From JBHELB01 sp041859045 (GTDB taxonomy: Bacteria; Hydrogenedentota; Hydrogenedentia; Hydrogenedentales; SLHB01), in contig JBHELB010000007.1 in NCBI GenBank assembly GCA_041859045.1, positions 1-64,000 on the forward strand: 64,000 nt of DNA, given 5' to 3'. The position numbers were made by a program, and so were the translations under genes. Every line of letters begins with the position of its first letter. The stretch's first letter is position 1. The notes under the pieces were generated by a model, which made no database searches, was not told where the DNA came from, and worked only from the letters and a program-made list of their open reading frames with translations. Of this stretch, positions 43,960 through 53,230 are shown piece after piece.

Positions 43960-44562
43960 TTAATGTGCAGGGATACCGTGGGCGCGCTCGTAGGCGGCGA
44001 TCTTGTCCTCGTGACGCAACGTCAAGCCGATCTGATCCCACCCATTGAGCAGGCACTCTTTCTTGAAGGGATCCACGTCGAACGAAATAACTGCGCCGTT
44101 CGGACGCGTGATGGTTTGCGCGGCAAGGTCGATCACTAACTGATACCCTTCCTGCGCACGAACTTCCTTAAACAACTCCTCGATCACCGCATCGTCCAAC
44201 TTGATCGGCAGCATGCCGTTGTTGAAGCAATTGTTGTAGAAGATATCCGCGAACGACGGCGCCAGAATGCAGCGGAACCCGTAGTTGTCGAGCGCCCACG
44301 GCGCGTGCTCGCGCGACGACCCGCAGCCGAAGTTGTCCTTCGTCAACAGGACGCTCGCGCCCTGATAACGCGGCGCGTTCATCTCGAATTCCGGATTCGG
44401 CGTCTTGCCGTCGTCGAGATAACGCCAATCGAAGAACAACATCGGGCCGTAGCCCGTGCGCTCGATGCGCTTCAAAAACTGCTTCGGAATGATCTGGTCC
44501 GTGTCCACATTCAGCGCCTCCAGCGGCGCGACGATTCCGGTCAATGTCGTGAAAGGTGTCAT
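43960..44562 (-). CDS. leuD: 3-isopropylmalate dehydratase small subunit
   Basis: 200 residues, usual length. VDTDQIIPKQFLKRIERTGYG and GCGSSREHAPWAL are diagnostic for LeuD, and FADIFYNNCFNNGMLPIKL follows. With LeuC it isomerises 2-isopropylmalate to 3-isopropylmalate in leucine synthesis. Start 44562 has GGAGA upstream. It follows leuC by 52 bases on the same strand. Confidence 0.95.
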   Translation of the reverse strand: MTPFTTLTGIVAPLEALNVDTDQIIPKQFLKRIERTGYGPMLFFDWRYLDDGKTPNPEFEMNAPRYQGASVLLTKDNFGCGSSREHAPWALDNYGFRCILAPSFADIFYNNCFNNGMLPIKLDDAVIEELFKEVRAQEGYQLVIDLAAQTITRPNGAVISFDVDPFKKECLLNGWDQIGLTLRHEDKIAAYERAHGIPAH

Positions 44563-44614
44563 TGTCTATTCTCCTCGAGGTACAGCGTCCTCGTTCCCGT
44601 CTCGCCAACAATCC

Positions 44615-46024
44615 CTACTTAAACTCCCAACTCCGCACATCGACGAAGTGGCCTTTGATCGCGGCGGCCGCGGCCATCGCGGGACTGACCAGGTGCGTGC
44701 GGCTGCCTTTGCCTTGGCGGCCTTCAAAATTGCGGTTCGAGGTCGAGGCGCAGCGGTCGCCGGGGCTCAGCACGTCCGCGTTCATTGCCAGGCACATCGA
44801 ACAACCCGGCTCGCGCCATTCGAAACCGGCCTCGATGAAAATCTTGTCGAGCCCTTCGGCTTCCGCCTGTTTCTTCACCGCGTACGACCCGGGAACGACC
44901 AGCGCCTGGTCCATCGTCGACGCGATCTTGTATCCCTTGGCGACCTTCGCCGCCTCGCGCAAGTCTTCGATGCGGCCGTTCGTGCAAGATCCGATGAACA
45001 TCTTATTCGGCTTAACCGACGTCATCGGCGCGCCCTCGGCCAAGTCCATGTACTTCAACGCCTGCTCGGCGGCCAGGCGCGTGTTCGGGTCTTTCAACTC
45101 CGCCAACACCGGCGTCGTGCTGCTGATGCTCGTCACCATGCCCGGCGACGTGCCCCAGGTCACCTGCGGCTCGATGTCCTCGGCGCGCAGTTCGACCAGC
45201 GTGTCGTACGTGCAGCCGGGGTCCGAGGCCCACTGTTTCCAGCCCGCGACAACCTCGTCCCACGGCTTGTCCTGCGCCACATACGGACGGCCCTTCAGGT
45301 ACTCGAAGGTCTTCTCATCCGGCGAGAACAGGCCCGCGCGCGCGCCCGCCTCGATGGTCATGTTGCACACGGTCATGCGGCCCTCGACACTCAACGCGCG
45401 GATTGCGTCGCCCGTGTACTCGACGACGTAGCCCGTGCCGCCCGCCGTGCCGATCTTGCCGATGAACGCCAAGACGATGTCCTTCGCCGTCACGCCCACG
45501 CCCAATTTGCCCGTGACGCGCACTTCCATCGTCTTCGATTTCTTCTGAAGCAGCGTTTGCGTCGCCAGCACATGCTCAACTTCGCTCGTGCCGATGCCGT
45601 GCGCCAGCGCGCCGAAGGCCCCGTGCGTCGAGGTGTGCGAATCGCCGCAGACGATCGTGAAGCCCGGCTGCGTCAGGCCCAGTTCCGGGCCGATGATGTG
45701 GACCACGCCGTTGCGCGGGTCGGCCATGTCGAAACACGTCACGCCGAACTCGTCGCAGTTGGCCTTGAGCGTCTCGACCTGCTGCTTCGACAATGGATCT
45801 TCGATTGGCTTCGACCGATCCGTCGTCGGGATGTTATGGTCCATCGTGGCGAAGGTCATTTCCGGATGCCGCACGCGCCGTCCCGCCAGCCGCAGCCCTT
45901 CGAAGGCCTGCGCCGAGGTCACCTCGTGCACAAAGTGACGATCGATGTACAAGATCGCCGCCTGGCCCGGTTCCTGATGCACCACGTGCGCATCCCAAAT
46001 CTTCTCGTAAATGTTTTTCGCCAT
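44615..46024 (-). CDS. leuC: 3-isopropylmalate dehydratase large subunit
   Basis: 469 residues with all aconitase-family marks. Early segments include HVVHQEPGQAAILYIDRHFV, and the [4Fe-4S] ligand cysteines are in FIGSCTNGRIEDL and CSMCLAMNADVL. VCGDSHTSTHGAFGALAHGIG is the other signature. First leu gene here. AAGGAGC lies six bases before the ATG. The gap to the upstream GGDEF-like gene is 24 bases, so leuC may share its transcript. No leader peptide or T-box is visible. Confidence 0.95.
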   Translation of the reverse strand: MAKNIYEKIWDAHVVHQEPGQAAILYIDRHFVHEVTSAQAFEGLRLAGRRVRHPEMTFATMDHNIPTTDRSKPIEDPLSKQQVETLKANCDEFGVTCFDMADPRNGVVHIIGPELGLTQPGFTIVCGDSHTSTHGAFGALAHGIGTSEVEHVLATQTLLQKKSKTMEVRVTGKLGVGVTAKDIVLAFIGKIGTAGGTGYVVEYTGDAIRALSVEGRMTVCNMTIEAGARAGLFSPDEKTFEYLKGRPYVAQDKPWDEVVAGWKQWASDPGCTYDTLVELRAEDIEPQVTWGTSPGMVTSISSTTPVLAELKDPNTRLAAEQALKYMDLAEGAPMTSVKPNKMFIGSCTNGRIEDLREAAKVAKGYKIASTMDQALVVPGSYAVKKQAEAEGLDKIFIEAGFEWREPGCSMCLAMNADVLSPGDRCASTSNRNFEGRQGKGSRTHLVSPAMAAAAAIKGHFVDVRSWEFK

Positions 46025-46048
46025 TGTCTCGCTCCTTAGTACGCCCGC

Positions 46049-46684
46049 CTATGCGTTATGTTTGCGCAACAAATCGTCCAACGCCTCGCGCAGGAGGTCC
46101 GCCTCGCTGATCCCCATGCGCTTGGCCATTCGCTGCAACCCTGCCAACTGCCCTTGCGTGTAGTACGTGGTCTTGGTGACCATCTTTTCTTCACGCGCCA
46201 GGCAAACTTTCTCTCGACCCGTCGCTTTCGCCCGATACAGCGCGTCCACGGCCTTCCGCAGCACCTCCTGCGCCCGCACCCCATCGTCCGGACACGCCGC
46301 CACGCCCGCGCTAAACGTCGCGCCCACGCCAGAGACCTCGGCAAAACCGCAGCGCGCTTCCTCCATCCGAAGAAACGCCCGTTCCTTCTCTAGTCCTTCG
46401 AAGATCACCAGCAACGCATCGCCGCCGAACCGCACCACCTCGGCTCCCGGACCCAAAACGCCGCTCAAGTGGTTTCCCAGCGCGCGCAGCACCCGGTCGC
46501 CGCCATCCCGCCCATGCCGCTCATTCACCTTCGCGAACGAGTCCAAGTCCACCACCGCCAGCGACAACGCGCCCTCGCCGCTTTCCGCCCGCGTCATGCG
46601 CTCTTCGAGCGGACCCGCGACGGCCGCGTAGGTTTTCAGGCCTGTCAATGGGTCGAGTCCATTTTCGAACTGAGCCGTAGTCAT
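46049..46684 (-). CDS. Degenerate GGDEF domain fused to ribbon-helix-helix tail
   Basis: 211 residues. The first 165 form a diguanylate-cyclase-like domain: DPLTGLKTYAAV, VVDLDSFAKVNERHGRDGGD and VLRALGNHL. The active-site motif, normally R-Y/F-GGDEF, is RFGGDALLVIF, so Glu-Phe became Ala-Leu; catalysis is unlikely. The last 45 residues (KTTYYTQGQLAGLQRMAKRM then GISEADLLREALDDLLRKH) look like a ribbon-helix-helix DNA-binding unit. A role as a nucleotide-responsive repressor is inferred. It lies directly upstream of leuCD, and short repeats mark its promoter. ATG 46684 has AGGAG nine bases upstream. Confidence 0.75.
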   Translation of the reverse strand: MTTAQFENGLDPLTGLKTYAAVAGPLEERMTRAESGEGALSLAVVDLDSFAKVNERHGRDGGDRVLRALGNHLSGVLGPGAEVVRFGGDALLVIFEGLEKERAFLRMEEARCGFAEVSGVGATFSAGVAACPDDGVRAQEVLRKAVDALYRAKATGREKVCLAREEKMVTKTTYYTQGQLAGLQRMAKRMGISEADLLREALDDLLRKHNA

Positions 46685-46710
46685 GCCCGGCCACTCCTGA
46701 TCTTAAAGCA

Positions 46711-46740
46711 ATTGTACATTCATTGGTATACATTTATCAA
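46711..46740 (-). promoter_or_regulatory. Candidate promoter of the GGDEF-RHH gene
   Basis: On the minus strand TTGATA (46740-46735) and TACAAT (46716-46711) are 18 bases apart, about 27 bases upstream of the ATG. It could also drive leuCD. Confidence 0.6.
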
Positions 46741-46749
46741 GATATGTAC
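46713..46749. promoter_or_regulatory. Three related half-sites over the GGDEF-RHH promoter
   Basis: TGTACAT (46713-46719), GTATACAT (46726-46733) and ATATGTAC (46742-46749, inverted) flank and overlap the -10 and -35 boxes. Short repeated sites of this kind are typical operators of ribbon-helix-helix repressors, so autoregulation is suggested. Confidence 0.4.
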
Positions 46750-46826
46750 GTAGATATATTTCGGCCCGCCGCGAATTGAACCCGCTCAAAGCGTTGTTCT
46801 TCTTTTCAGAGAACAAGGAGGCCCCG

Positions 46827-47336
46827 ATGCGGTATTGGGTTTTCACTGTTGGAATTGCGGCGCTGTTGCTGAGCGCGTGCCCCGCACCAACGCCCGCGCA
46901 GGGCGGGGAAGGAAAGGAAACCATGGTCTTTCCCGTGACACACACCGACGAAGAATGGCAGCGGATTTTAACTCCGGAGCAGTATCGAGTCCTTCGCCAG
47001 AAGGGGACCGAACGGGCATTTACCGGGGAGTATTGCGCGATGCACGAACCCGGGCTGTACCGCTGCGCGGGCTGCGGGGCGGAGTTGTTTCAATCCGGCA
47101 AGAAATTCGACTCCGGGACTGGCTGGCCGAGTTTTTTCCAGCCTCTCCGTCCCGATGCCGTCGTGACACTCGAGGACCGCAGTCATGGCATGATCCGCAC
47201 GGAGGTGCTCTGTGCGCGCTGCGGGGGGCACTTGGGCCATGTGTTCGATGACGGTCCGCCGCCTACCGGATTGCGCTACTGCATCAACTCCGTGGCCCTC
47301 ACACATCAACCGGAGGCTTCCGCCGCTGGGCCGTAA
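46827..47336 (+). CDS. msrB: Lipoprotein methionine-R-sulfoxide reductase
   Basis: 169 residues. MRYWVFTVGIAALLLSAC is a lipoprotein signal with an LSAC lipobox. The MsrB domain follows: DEEWQRILTPEQYRVLRQKG, YRCAGCGAELF and VLCARCGGHLGHVFDDGP with two zinc CxxC pairs, FDSGTGWPSFFQP, and RYCINSVAL with the catalytic Cys. It reduces the R form of methionine sulfoxide in proteins, here on the envelope side. ATG 46827 lies five bases after AAGGAGG. Confidence 0.94.
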   Translation: MRYWVFTVGIAALLLSACPAPTPAQGGEGKETMVFPVTHTDEEWQRILTPEQYRVLRQKGTERAFTGEYCAMHEPGLYRCAGCGAELFQSGKKFDSGTGWPSFFQPLRPDAVVTLEDRSHGMIRTEVLCARCGGHLGHVFDDGPPPTGLRYCINSVALTHQPEASAAGP

Positions 47337-47406
47337 GTGCAAAGTTTCTCCTGCCGCTCTTTTGGGCTACAATCCGAACGGTTGACACCCACAGCAGGAG
47401 AAACAC

Positions 47407-48405
47407 ATGGCGGACAGAACGCGTTGGGGGATATTGGGGACGGGGGCGATTGCGCGGAAATTCGCGCTGGCGTTGAAAGGAACCCCGGGGGCGGAGCTAG
47501 TCGCGTGTGGCTCCCGCGCGAAAGAAACGGCCGAAGCCTTTGGCAGGGAATTCGAAATTCCCCGTTGTCATGCCAGTTACACGGCGCTCGCCGAAGATCC
47601 CGGCGTCGATGTTGTCTACGTATCCACTCCACATCCCATGCATGCCGAGAATACCGCGCTGTGTCTGCGTCATGGCAAGCACGTCCTGTGCGAGAAACCC
47701 TTCGCCGTCAACGCCACGGAAGCTCGCGCGATGGTTGACGCCGCCCGCGAGGAAAACCGTTTCCTGATGGAGGCGATGTGGACGCGGTTTTTGCCGGCGA
47801 TCGTCCGCGCGCGCGAATGGTTGCGCGAGGGACGGATCGGCGACCCGCGCATGGTGTCCGCCGATTTCGGGTTCCGCGCGGAGTGGAATGAGGAGGGCCG
47901 GTTGCTCAACCCCGCATTGGCGGGCGGCGCACTGCTTGACGTGGGTATCTACCCCGTTTCCTTGGCCTCTATGGTTTTCGGCGGACCTCCCGCAAGCATC
48001 CTTTCCACCGCGCATATCGGCCCGACCGGCGTCGACGAGCAGAACGCGATGGTGTTTCGCTACGAGGGCGGCGCGATGGCCTTGCTCTCCAGCGCCGTTC
48101 GCACCAATACCCTCAAGGACGCATACATCTTTGGCGATGAAGGCCGCATCGTGTTGCATCACCCCTTCTGGTGCACGACCTGCGTGACGCTGGTACGCCC
48201 CTCCGGCGAGGAAATGACATTCACCCAGCCTCACCTTGTTAATGGATATGAGTTCGAGGCGATGGAGGTCATGCGCTGTATTCGCGAGGGACTGCTCGAA
48301 AGCCCGGAGGTGTCCTGGAGCGAGTCGCTGCAATTGATGCGTACACTCGACGACATCCGCGCGCAATGGGGCTTGGTGTATCCGATGGAACGGCCCGAGG
48401 TCTGA
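47407..48405 (+). CDS. Gfo/Idh/MocA family oxidoreductase, dihydrodiol-dehydrogenase-like
   Basis: 332 residues. GILGTGAIARKFALALKGTP is the nucleotide-binding start; YVSTPHPMHAENTALCLRHG and HVLCEKPFAVNATEARAMVD hold the EKP motif. FLMEAMWTRFLPAI and GALLDVGIYPVSLASMVFGG are typical of the trans-dihydrodiol dehydrogenase group. The substrate is unknown. The gene has a CAGGAG site. It lies 21 bases before a GT4 gene, so it may supply a sugar precursor. Confidence 0.9.
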   Translation: MADRTRWGILGTGAIARKFALALKGTPGAELVACGSRAKETAEAFGREFEIPRCHASYTALAEDPGVDVVYVSTPHPMHAENTALCLRHGKHVLCEKPFAVNATEARAMVDAAREENRFLMEAMWTRFLPAIVRAREWLREGRIGDPRMVSADFGFRAEWNEEGRLLNPALAGGALLDVGIYPVSLASMVFGGPPASILSTAHIGPTGVDEQNAMVFRYEGGAMALLSSAVRTNTLKDAYIFGDEGRIVLHHPFWCTTCVTLVRPSGEEMTFTQPHLVNGYEFEAMEVMRCIREGLLESPEVSWSESLQLMRTLDDIRAQWGLVYPMERPEV

Positions 48406-48426
48406 TGCGCGGGCTGGCGGGATAGT

Positions 48427-49548
48427 ATGAAGATTCTCCACGTCTACAAAGACTTTGAACCGCCGATTCACGGGGGAATGGAGCGACACATGGCGCTCAT
48501 GTGCCGTTACCAACGCGACTGGGCGGAGGTTGAGGCGATTACGTGTAGCCGGACGCCCTGGACCCGCGTCGTCGAGCGTGACGGCACCCGCGTGACCGAA
48601 GTGGGGGAGTGGGGTCGGTTTCAAAGCGCCCCGTTGGCGCCCCTGTACCCTTATTACCTACGTCGCCGCCGTGCCGACGTTGTTGTGGCGCATGTGCCCA
48701 ACCCCACCGCCGAACTGAGTTGGCTCCTCACGCGTCCGCCCGGCGTCCTTATCGTGCGCTACCAGAGCGATGTGGTGCGCCAGGCGTCGGCGATGCGCGT
48801 CTACGGGCCGCTCCAAATGACATTTCTGCGCAAAGCTGCTATGATCCTCGTGGCGTCGGAGCAGTATCTTGCCACGTCTCCCACCCTTGCGCAGGTCAAG
48901 AGCCAGTGCCGCGTGTTGCCGTTGGGAGTGGTAAGCGAGGAATTCGAGCGGCCGAACGCTGCGCACGTGACTGCGCTGAAGGAACGCTTCGGGGGGGATT
49001 TCGTACTGTTTACAGGCCGGCACCGGTATTACAAGGGACTTGAGGTACTGGTGCGCGCCGCGCCACGCATCCGGGGGCAGGTGGTCATCCTGGGCGATGG
49101 TCCTGAACGCGCAAAATGCGAGGCGCTGGCGCGGTCGCTGGGCGCAGCGGTGACGTTTGTGGGTGAAGTGCCGGACGCCGATTTGGTGGACTACCTGCAT
49201 GCGTGTGCGGTGTTCGCGTTTCCCTCGGTTGAACGCAGCGAGGCGTATGGCATGGCCATGCTCGAAGCGCAGGCGTGCGGAAAACCCGTCGTGGCGACGC
49301 GCTTGGGCACGGGAGTGGAGTTCGTGAACCTTGACGGACAAACCGGCATCAATGTTCCGCCCCGCGACCCCGACGCGTTGGCGCAAGCCGTGAACACGCT
49401 GCTTGCCGACCCGGCGTTGCGCGCGCGCTACGGTGTCCGCGCGCAGGAGCGGACGCGCACGGAGCTGCACGCGCGCACCATCGCCGCGCGCGAGTTCGAG
49501 TTGTACCGGGAAGCGATAGAGAACGTAAGGCGGACAAGCGGGACATGA
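48427..49548 (+). CDS. GT4 glycosyltransferase
   Basis: 373 residues of GT-B type. MKILHVYKDFEPPIHGGMER opens the N-terminal half with its GG-ME motif. The C-terminal half has VLFTGRHRYYKGLEVLVRAA, FVGEVPDADLVDYLHACAVF and SEAYGMAMLEAQACGKPVVA with the E-x7-E pair. It is similar to the PimB/WbaZ group. Its stop overlaps the ATG of a wecA-like gene, so it likely extends a lipid-linked oligosaccharide begun by that enzyme. Confidence 0.92.
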   Translation: MKILHVYKDFEPPIHGGMERHMALMCRYQRDWAEVEAITCSRTPWTRVVERDGTRVTEVGEWGRFQSAPLAPLYPYYLRRRRADVVVAHVPNPTAELSWLLTRPPGVLIVRYQSDVVRQASAMRVYGPLQMTFLRKAAMILVASEQYLATSPTLAQVKSQCRVLPLGVVSEEFERPNAAHVTALKERFGGDFVLFTGRHRYYKGLEVLVRAAPRIRGQVVILGDGPERAKCEALARSLGAAVTFVGEVPDADLVDYLHACAVFAFPSVERSEAYGMAMLEAQACGKPVVATRLGTGVEFVNLDGQTGINVPPRDPDALAQAVNTLLADPALRARYGVRAQERTRTELHARTIAAREFELYREAIENVRRTSGT

Positions 49549-50675
49549 TTGAGCAACTCGTCGAAAGCGGTACCATCAACTGGTACCTGATCTATGCGTA
49601 CACGCTTGGACTTGCCTTCCTAATCTCCACGGCCCTGACCGAGGTCGTTCGCCGCCTGGCCCTGCGCTGGAACGTGCTCGACCATCCCGGCGACCGCAAA
49701 GTGCACCGTAAACCGATCCCGCTGATGGGCGGCGTTGCGATTTTTGTGACGTTCTACCTGGTAATCGGCGCGCACCTGCTCCTTATTATCCCGTTGCGTC
49801 AGTTTGACCTGGATTTCGAATGGTTTCAGGACAATATCTTCTGGTTTCTCGGAAACGACGTCTACAGGAAACTTCTGGGGCTCTTCCTCGGTAGCCTGGT
49901 CGTGTTTATTCTCGGCGTGATCGACGACATCCGCGCGCTATCGCCCGAGCGCAAGCTGCTGGGACAGGTTATCGCCGCCGCCTTGCCCGTGGTCTGCGGC
50001 ATCCGGCTCGAGCTGTTCGTGTCGAATCCTTGGATCATGGGCCCGATCACCATGCTCTGGATCATCCTCTTGTCGAACTCGATGAACCTGCTCGACAATA
50101 TGGACGGCCTGAGCGGCGGCGTATCCATTATCGCCGCGCTGTCGTTCTTCTTGTGCATGTTGCCGCATGGCGATTCCTTTGTGTGCGTGTTGCTCATGGT
50201 GTTCGCCGGGTCGGTGGCGGGTTTCCTCTACCATAACCTCAACCCCGCGCGGATTTTTATGGGCGACGCCGGTTCGATGTTCTGCGGGTTCTTCCTGGGC
50301 ACCGTGGCCGTGTTGGGCACCTTCTATGAGGAAAGCACGCCGTCGCGCGTGGCAATCGCCGCGCCGTTGTTGGCGCTAAGCGTGCCCCTGTTTGATACCC
50401 TGAGCGTCATGTACATCCGCTGGCGCAACGGCGAATCCCTGATGAAAGGCGACAAACGCCACTTCTCCCACCGCTTGGTCAACGCGGGTATGACTACAGG
50501 ACAGGCTGTCGAATTCATCTTCCTCGTCGCGATCGTTACGGGTCTTGGCGCGGCGCTCTTGCCGCAGGTCAGCGCGATGGGTACCATCATTATCCTTGTG
50601 CAAGCCGGCGGCGTGTTCTCGCTGATTGCTCTGCTAATGCGCGCTAGAACTCAAGGAAAGGACGGCGGTTCGTGA
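49545..50675 (+). CDS. Undecaprenyl-phosphate sugar-1-phosphate transferase, WecA/TagO-like
   Basis: 376 residues with about ten membrane helices. The acidic motifs are VIDDIRALSPERKLLGQ and LLDNMDGLSGGVS, followed by ARIFMGDAGSMFCGF; the basic loop KGDKRHFSHRLVNAGM is the WecA-type His motif. HPGDRKVHRKPIPLMGG near the start is the first conserved loop. It moves a sugar-1-phosphate, normally GlcNAc-1-P, to undecaprenyl phosphate, the first step of O-antigen, ECA or teichoic acid synthesis. ATG overlaps the GT4 stop; its own stop overlaps the GTG of the ligase gene. Confidence 0.93.
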   Translation: MIEQLVESGTINWYLIYAYTLGLAFLISTALTEVVRRLALRWNVLDHPGDRKVHRKPIPLMGGVAIFVTFYLVIGAHLLLIIPLRQFDLDFEWFQDNIFWFLGNDVYRKLLGLFLGSLVVFILGVIDDIRALSPERKLLGQVIAAALPVVCGIRLELFVSNPWIMGPITMLWIILLSNSMNLLDNMDGLSGGVSIIAALSFFLCMLPHGDSFVCVLLMVFAGSVAGFLYHNLNPARIFMGDAGSMFCGFFLGTVAVLGTFYEESTPSRVAIAAPLLALSVPLFDTLSVMYIRWRNGESLMKGDKRHFSHRLVNAGMTTGQAVEFIFLVAIVTGLGAALLPQVSAMGTIIILVQAGGVFSLIALLMRARTQGKDGGS

Positions 50676-53227
50676 GCAAATCCAGCAAGAAAGCAGGGGG
50701 ACACGTTACCACGGCATTGCCACGCCCTCCCTCGGTGCTGGAGCGTTGGAGCGGGGACGCCGTCGCGGTAGCGCTTGCGCTTATCATCCTGTTCCGCGTG
50801 CAATACGACGGCATGACGTACCCTTTCAGCAATTGCTTGTTCACCTTGGCCGTGGGTTTTCTGTTCTCGCTCTGGGGGCTAACGCGTCTGCTCAGCGGCG
50901 GTGGGCTTCGTTTCAGTCTGGAAGGACGTCTCTTTGCGGCCTTGTTCGGCGTGATGCTGTTGACGACCGCGACGACGGTTCAACTCGATGCCACTTTCCG
51001 CAGCCTGCAGAACTGGGCAACATACCTGCTCGCGTTCTTGTTGGTAATCAACGCGCTCACCCTGCCACGCCAGCGCGCAATTGTCTTGGGGGCCTTTGCG
51101 GTGGCCGTGCTCGGCGAGGCGATTTGGAGCATTTTCCATCTCGAATACATTCTTCCATTGACGCGCAAGGAGTTGGCGGCCAATCCCAACCTATTGGTCT
51201 CCTACTTCGATACGGACAAAATGACCCCCGAACTCGCCGACCGGCTCAACATGAACCGCGCTTTTGGCTCGTTCATGTTCCCCAATGCCTTGGGCGCCTT
51301 CCTCATGTTCGGCATCGCCTTTGCCGTGGGCGCGGCGGTGTCGACTTGGGCGCGCTTGGAGGCCGCGAAAATAGAACTTTCTGCACCGGTTTCCGAATTC
51401 ACGCAGCGCTACGCGGCGCTTGCGCTGTCCGTCGTCGCATTGTTTCTCACCCTGTGTCCGGCCTATTTCCTCTTTTCCACGGGCTACCAAATCGTATTCA
51501 TGGATTCCGCGACGGGCGCCGCGCCCCTCTGGACAGCACACCCGTTGGGCTGGGTGCTTGTCGTGGGTGTGTTTCCAATCGCCTGCGCCGTTGCTGTGTT
51601 TGCGCTTATCGCGGCGGGCGGGCTACGCAAGGGGTGGCTGCGCATACAGCTCGCCGTTCTTATCGCAACTGTTGCGATGGGGGTTACGGGGCTATGGGCC
51701 AGCGCTTCGCGCGGGGCCATGCTCGGCCTGTTTGCAGGCGCAGTGGCGATTGCGTGTTTGCTTTGGTGGGGTAAACGAAAGCCTTCTGGGCATTTGGCGG
51801 CAACTGCGGCGTTTATCCTTCTCTGTTCGGGGCTGATCGGACACGCGCTTCAGCCTGTGTCCGCCGAGGCCCAGGCCCCCGGTGCTGCAACAGCTACGGC
51901 GCATTCCACGGATGCCGCTGGGTTGAACCAGATCGAGTTCGGAGGCCAAGGCCCGCGCTTGGCCAGCGGCGCAACGGTCAAGGCGCGGCTCGACTACTGG
52001 CAGACCGGCCTACGTATGTTTCTGTCGAATCCCCTTACTGGCGTTGGCCCCGGGAATTACGGGACGGTTTGCTCCACTTACCAGACGCCCGGCGCGGCGA
52101 CTTCGCAGCAAGCGCATAACGATTTTCTTCAGGTGGCGTGTGAGACAGGCGTGGGTGGTCTGGCGCTGTTTGCCGTTTTCTGGGGCGTATTGCTGTACAC
52201 GAGCGCGCGCCGGTTTGCCGTGCAGGGCGACGTCGCCACTCGGGCGCTCCATGCCGGTATTTGGGCGGCGCTTGTGGCGTTTTTAGTGCACTCGCTTGTC
52301 GACTTTAATTTCGTCAGCCCGGGGCTGTCCCTGTTCGCGTTTACCCTGGCAGGCTTCTTGGTCGCTCCGCCGCGCAATCCCCGGCCTGCCTGGATCGCGC
52401 AAGGGGCGATGGTGCTTTTTATTGTGATTGCCATGTTTACTTCCGGTAACGCCGTGCGCGTGTATCGCAGCGACCAGTTGTTTGGCCGCGACAACGTGCA
52501 CAATGCCCAGTTCGCGTTGGCCAACGCCGTTTTCGGTTCCTCTTCAGGAAAGCCGCTCATCGTTCAGGCCGACATGTTGCTCTCGTTTGGTCTCGATCGC
52601 GCCACAATTGAGGCGAATTCGATACTCGGCGTGAAGGGGCCCGCCGGACTCGTGCCGATCTCCAAAGAACAACCCATGGATATTTCGACATTGGCCGCGA
52701 TCACTGATCCTGCTAAGGGAAGGCGGATGGTCGTGGAGGGGATTTCCCGGTGGCTGGGCACGCTTCAGCGCGCGGATACGATCTATCCGCACAATCCCGA
52801 GATCGCGCAGAAGGCCGCGGCCTGGTATGAGCGGCTGTACCAATACATTCCCGATACCGCGCGCCGTCGTGAATATGCCATTGAAATGCAGAAATGGGCC
52901 GAGAAAGCCGTCGAACGCAGTCCGAAGCAAGCACACTTGCGCACCTACTTGGGGTCGGCATTTTGGTTGCGGGCCGGCGTCGATACCAGCCCCTCCCGCA
53001 TGGAGTACTACGACAAGGGGTTGGAGGAGTATCGTAAGGCCGCGCAGCTTTTCCCAGGCGAACCGGGGGTGTGGACTGAGTTGGCGAGTGCTCTCGATGC
53101 GTATGGCAATTCGCTCAAAGGGGCGGGCATGACGGACCGAGCCAAGAGCATGTTGGACGAAGCCGCCCGCGCCCGTCAGCAGGCAAGTACGGTGGAGTCG
53201 GAACGGCAACGTCGCCAAGGAAACTGA
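50672..53227 (+). CDS. O-antigen ligase-like membrane protein with TPR tail
   Basis: 851 residues, starting with GTG that overlaps the wecA-like stop (GTGA). About a dozen membrane segments span residues 25-590. The Wzy_C/WaaL region has WASASRGAMLGLFAGAVAI and the large periplasmic loop RMFLSNPLTGVGPGNYGTV with QQAHNDFLQVACETGVGGL, where His-Asn and Arg are conserved. The last 250 residues are soluble and helical with TPR-like repeats. It would ligate a lipid-linked glycan to lipid A core or to protein. The tail is long compared with E. coli WaaL. Confidence 0.88.
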   Translation: MSKSSKKAGGHVTTALPRPPSVLERWSGDAVAVALALIILFRVQYDGMTYPFSNCLFTLAVGFLFSLWGLTRLLSGGGLRFSLEGRLFAALFGVMLLTTATTVQLDATFRSLQNWATYLLAFLLVINALTLPRQRAIVLGAFAVAVLGEAIWSIFHLEYILPLTRKELAANPNLLVSYFDTDKMTPELADRLNMNRAFGSFMFPNALGAFLMFGIAFAVGAAVSTWARLEAAKIELSAPVSEFTQRYAALALSVVALFLTLCPAYFLFSTGYQIVFMDSATGAAPLWTAHPLGWVLVVGVFPIACAVAVFALIAAGGLRKGWLRIQLAVLIATVAMGVTGLWASASRGAMLGLFAGAVAIACLLWWGKRKPSGHLAATAAFILLCSGLIGHALQPVSAEAQAPGAATATAHSTDAAGLNQIEFGGQGPRLASGATVKARLDYWQTGLRMFLSNPLTGVGPGNYGTVCSTYQTPGAATSQQAHNDFLQVACETGVGGLALFAVFWGVLLYTSARRFAVQGDVATRALHAGIWAALVAFLVHSLVDFNFVSPGLSLFAFTLAGFLVAPPRNPRPAWIAQGAMVLFIVIAMFTSGNAVRVYRSDQLFGRDNVHNAQFALANAVFGSSSGKPLIVQADMLLSFGLDRATIEANSILGVKGPAGLVPISKEQPMDISTLAAITDPAKGRRMVVEGISRWLGTLQRADTIYPHNPEIAQKAAAWYERLYQYIPDTARRREYAIEMQKWAEKAVERSPKQAHLRTYLGSAFWLRAGVDTSPSRMEYYDKGLEEYRKAAQLFPGEPGVWTELASALDAYGNSLKGAGMTDRAKSMLDEAARARQQASTVESERQRRQGN

Positions 53228-53230
53228 GTC

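Noticed and set aside
44456..46039. Long plus-strand frame opposite leuC and leuD
   Set aside because: LeuC and LeuD are certain on the minus strand; this frame is an Arg/His-rich shadow.
46025..46048. Leader or attenuator in front of leuC
   Set aside because: Only 24 bases separate leuC from the gene upstream; there is no room for a leader peptide, T-box or attenuator.
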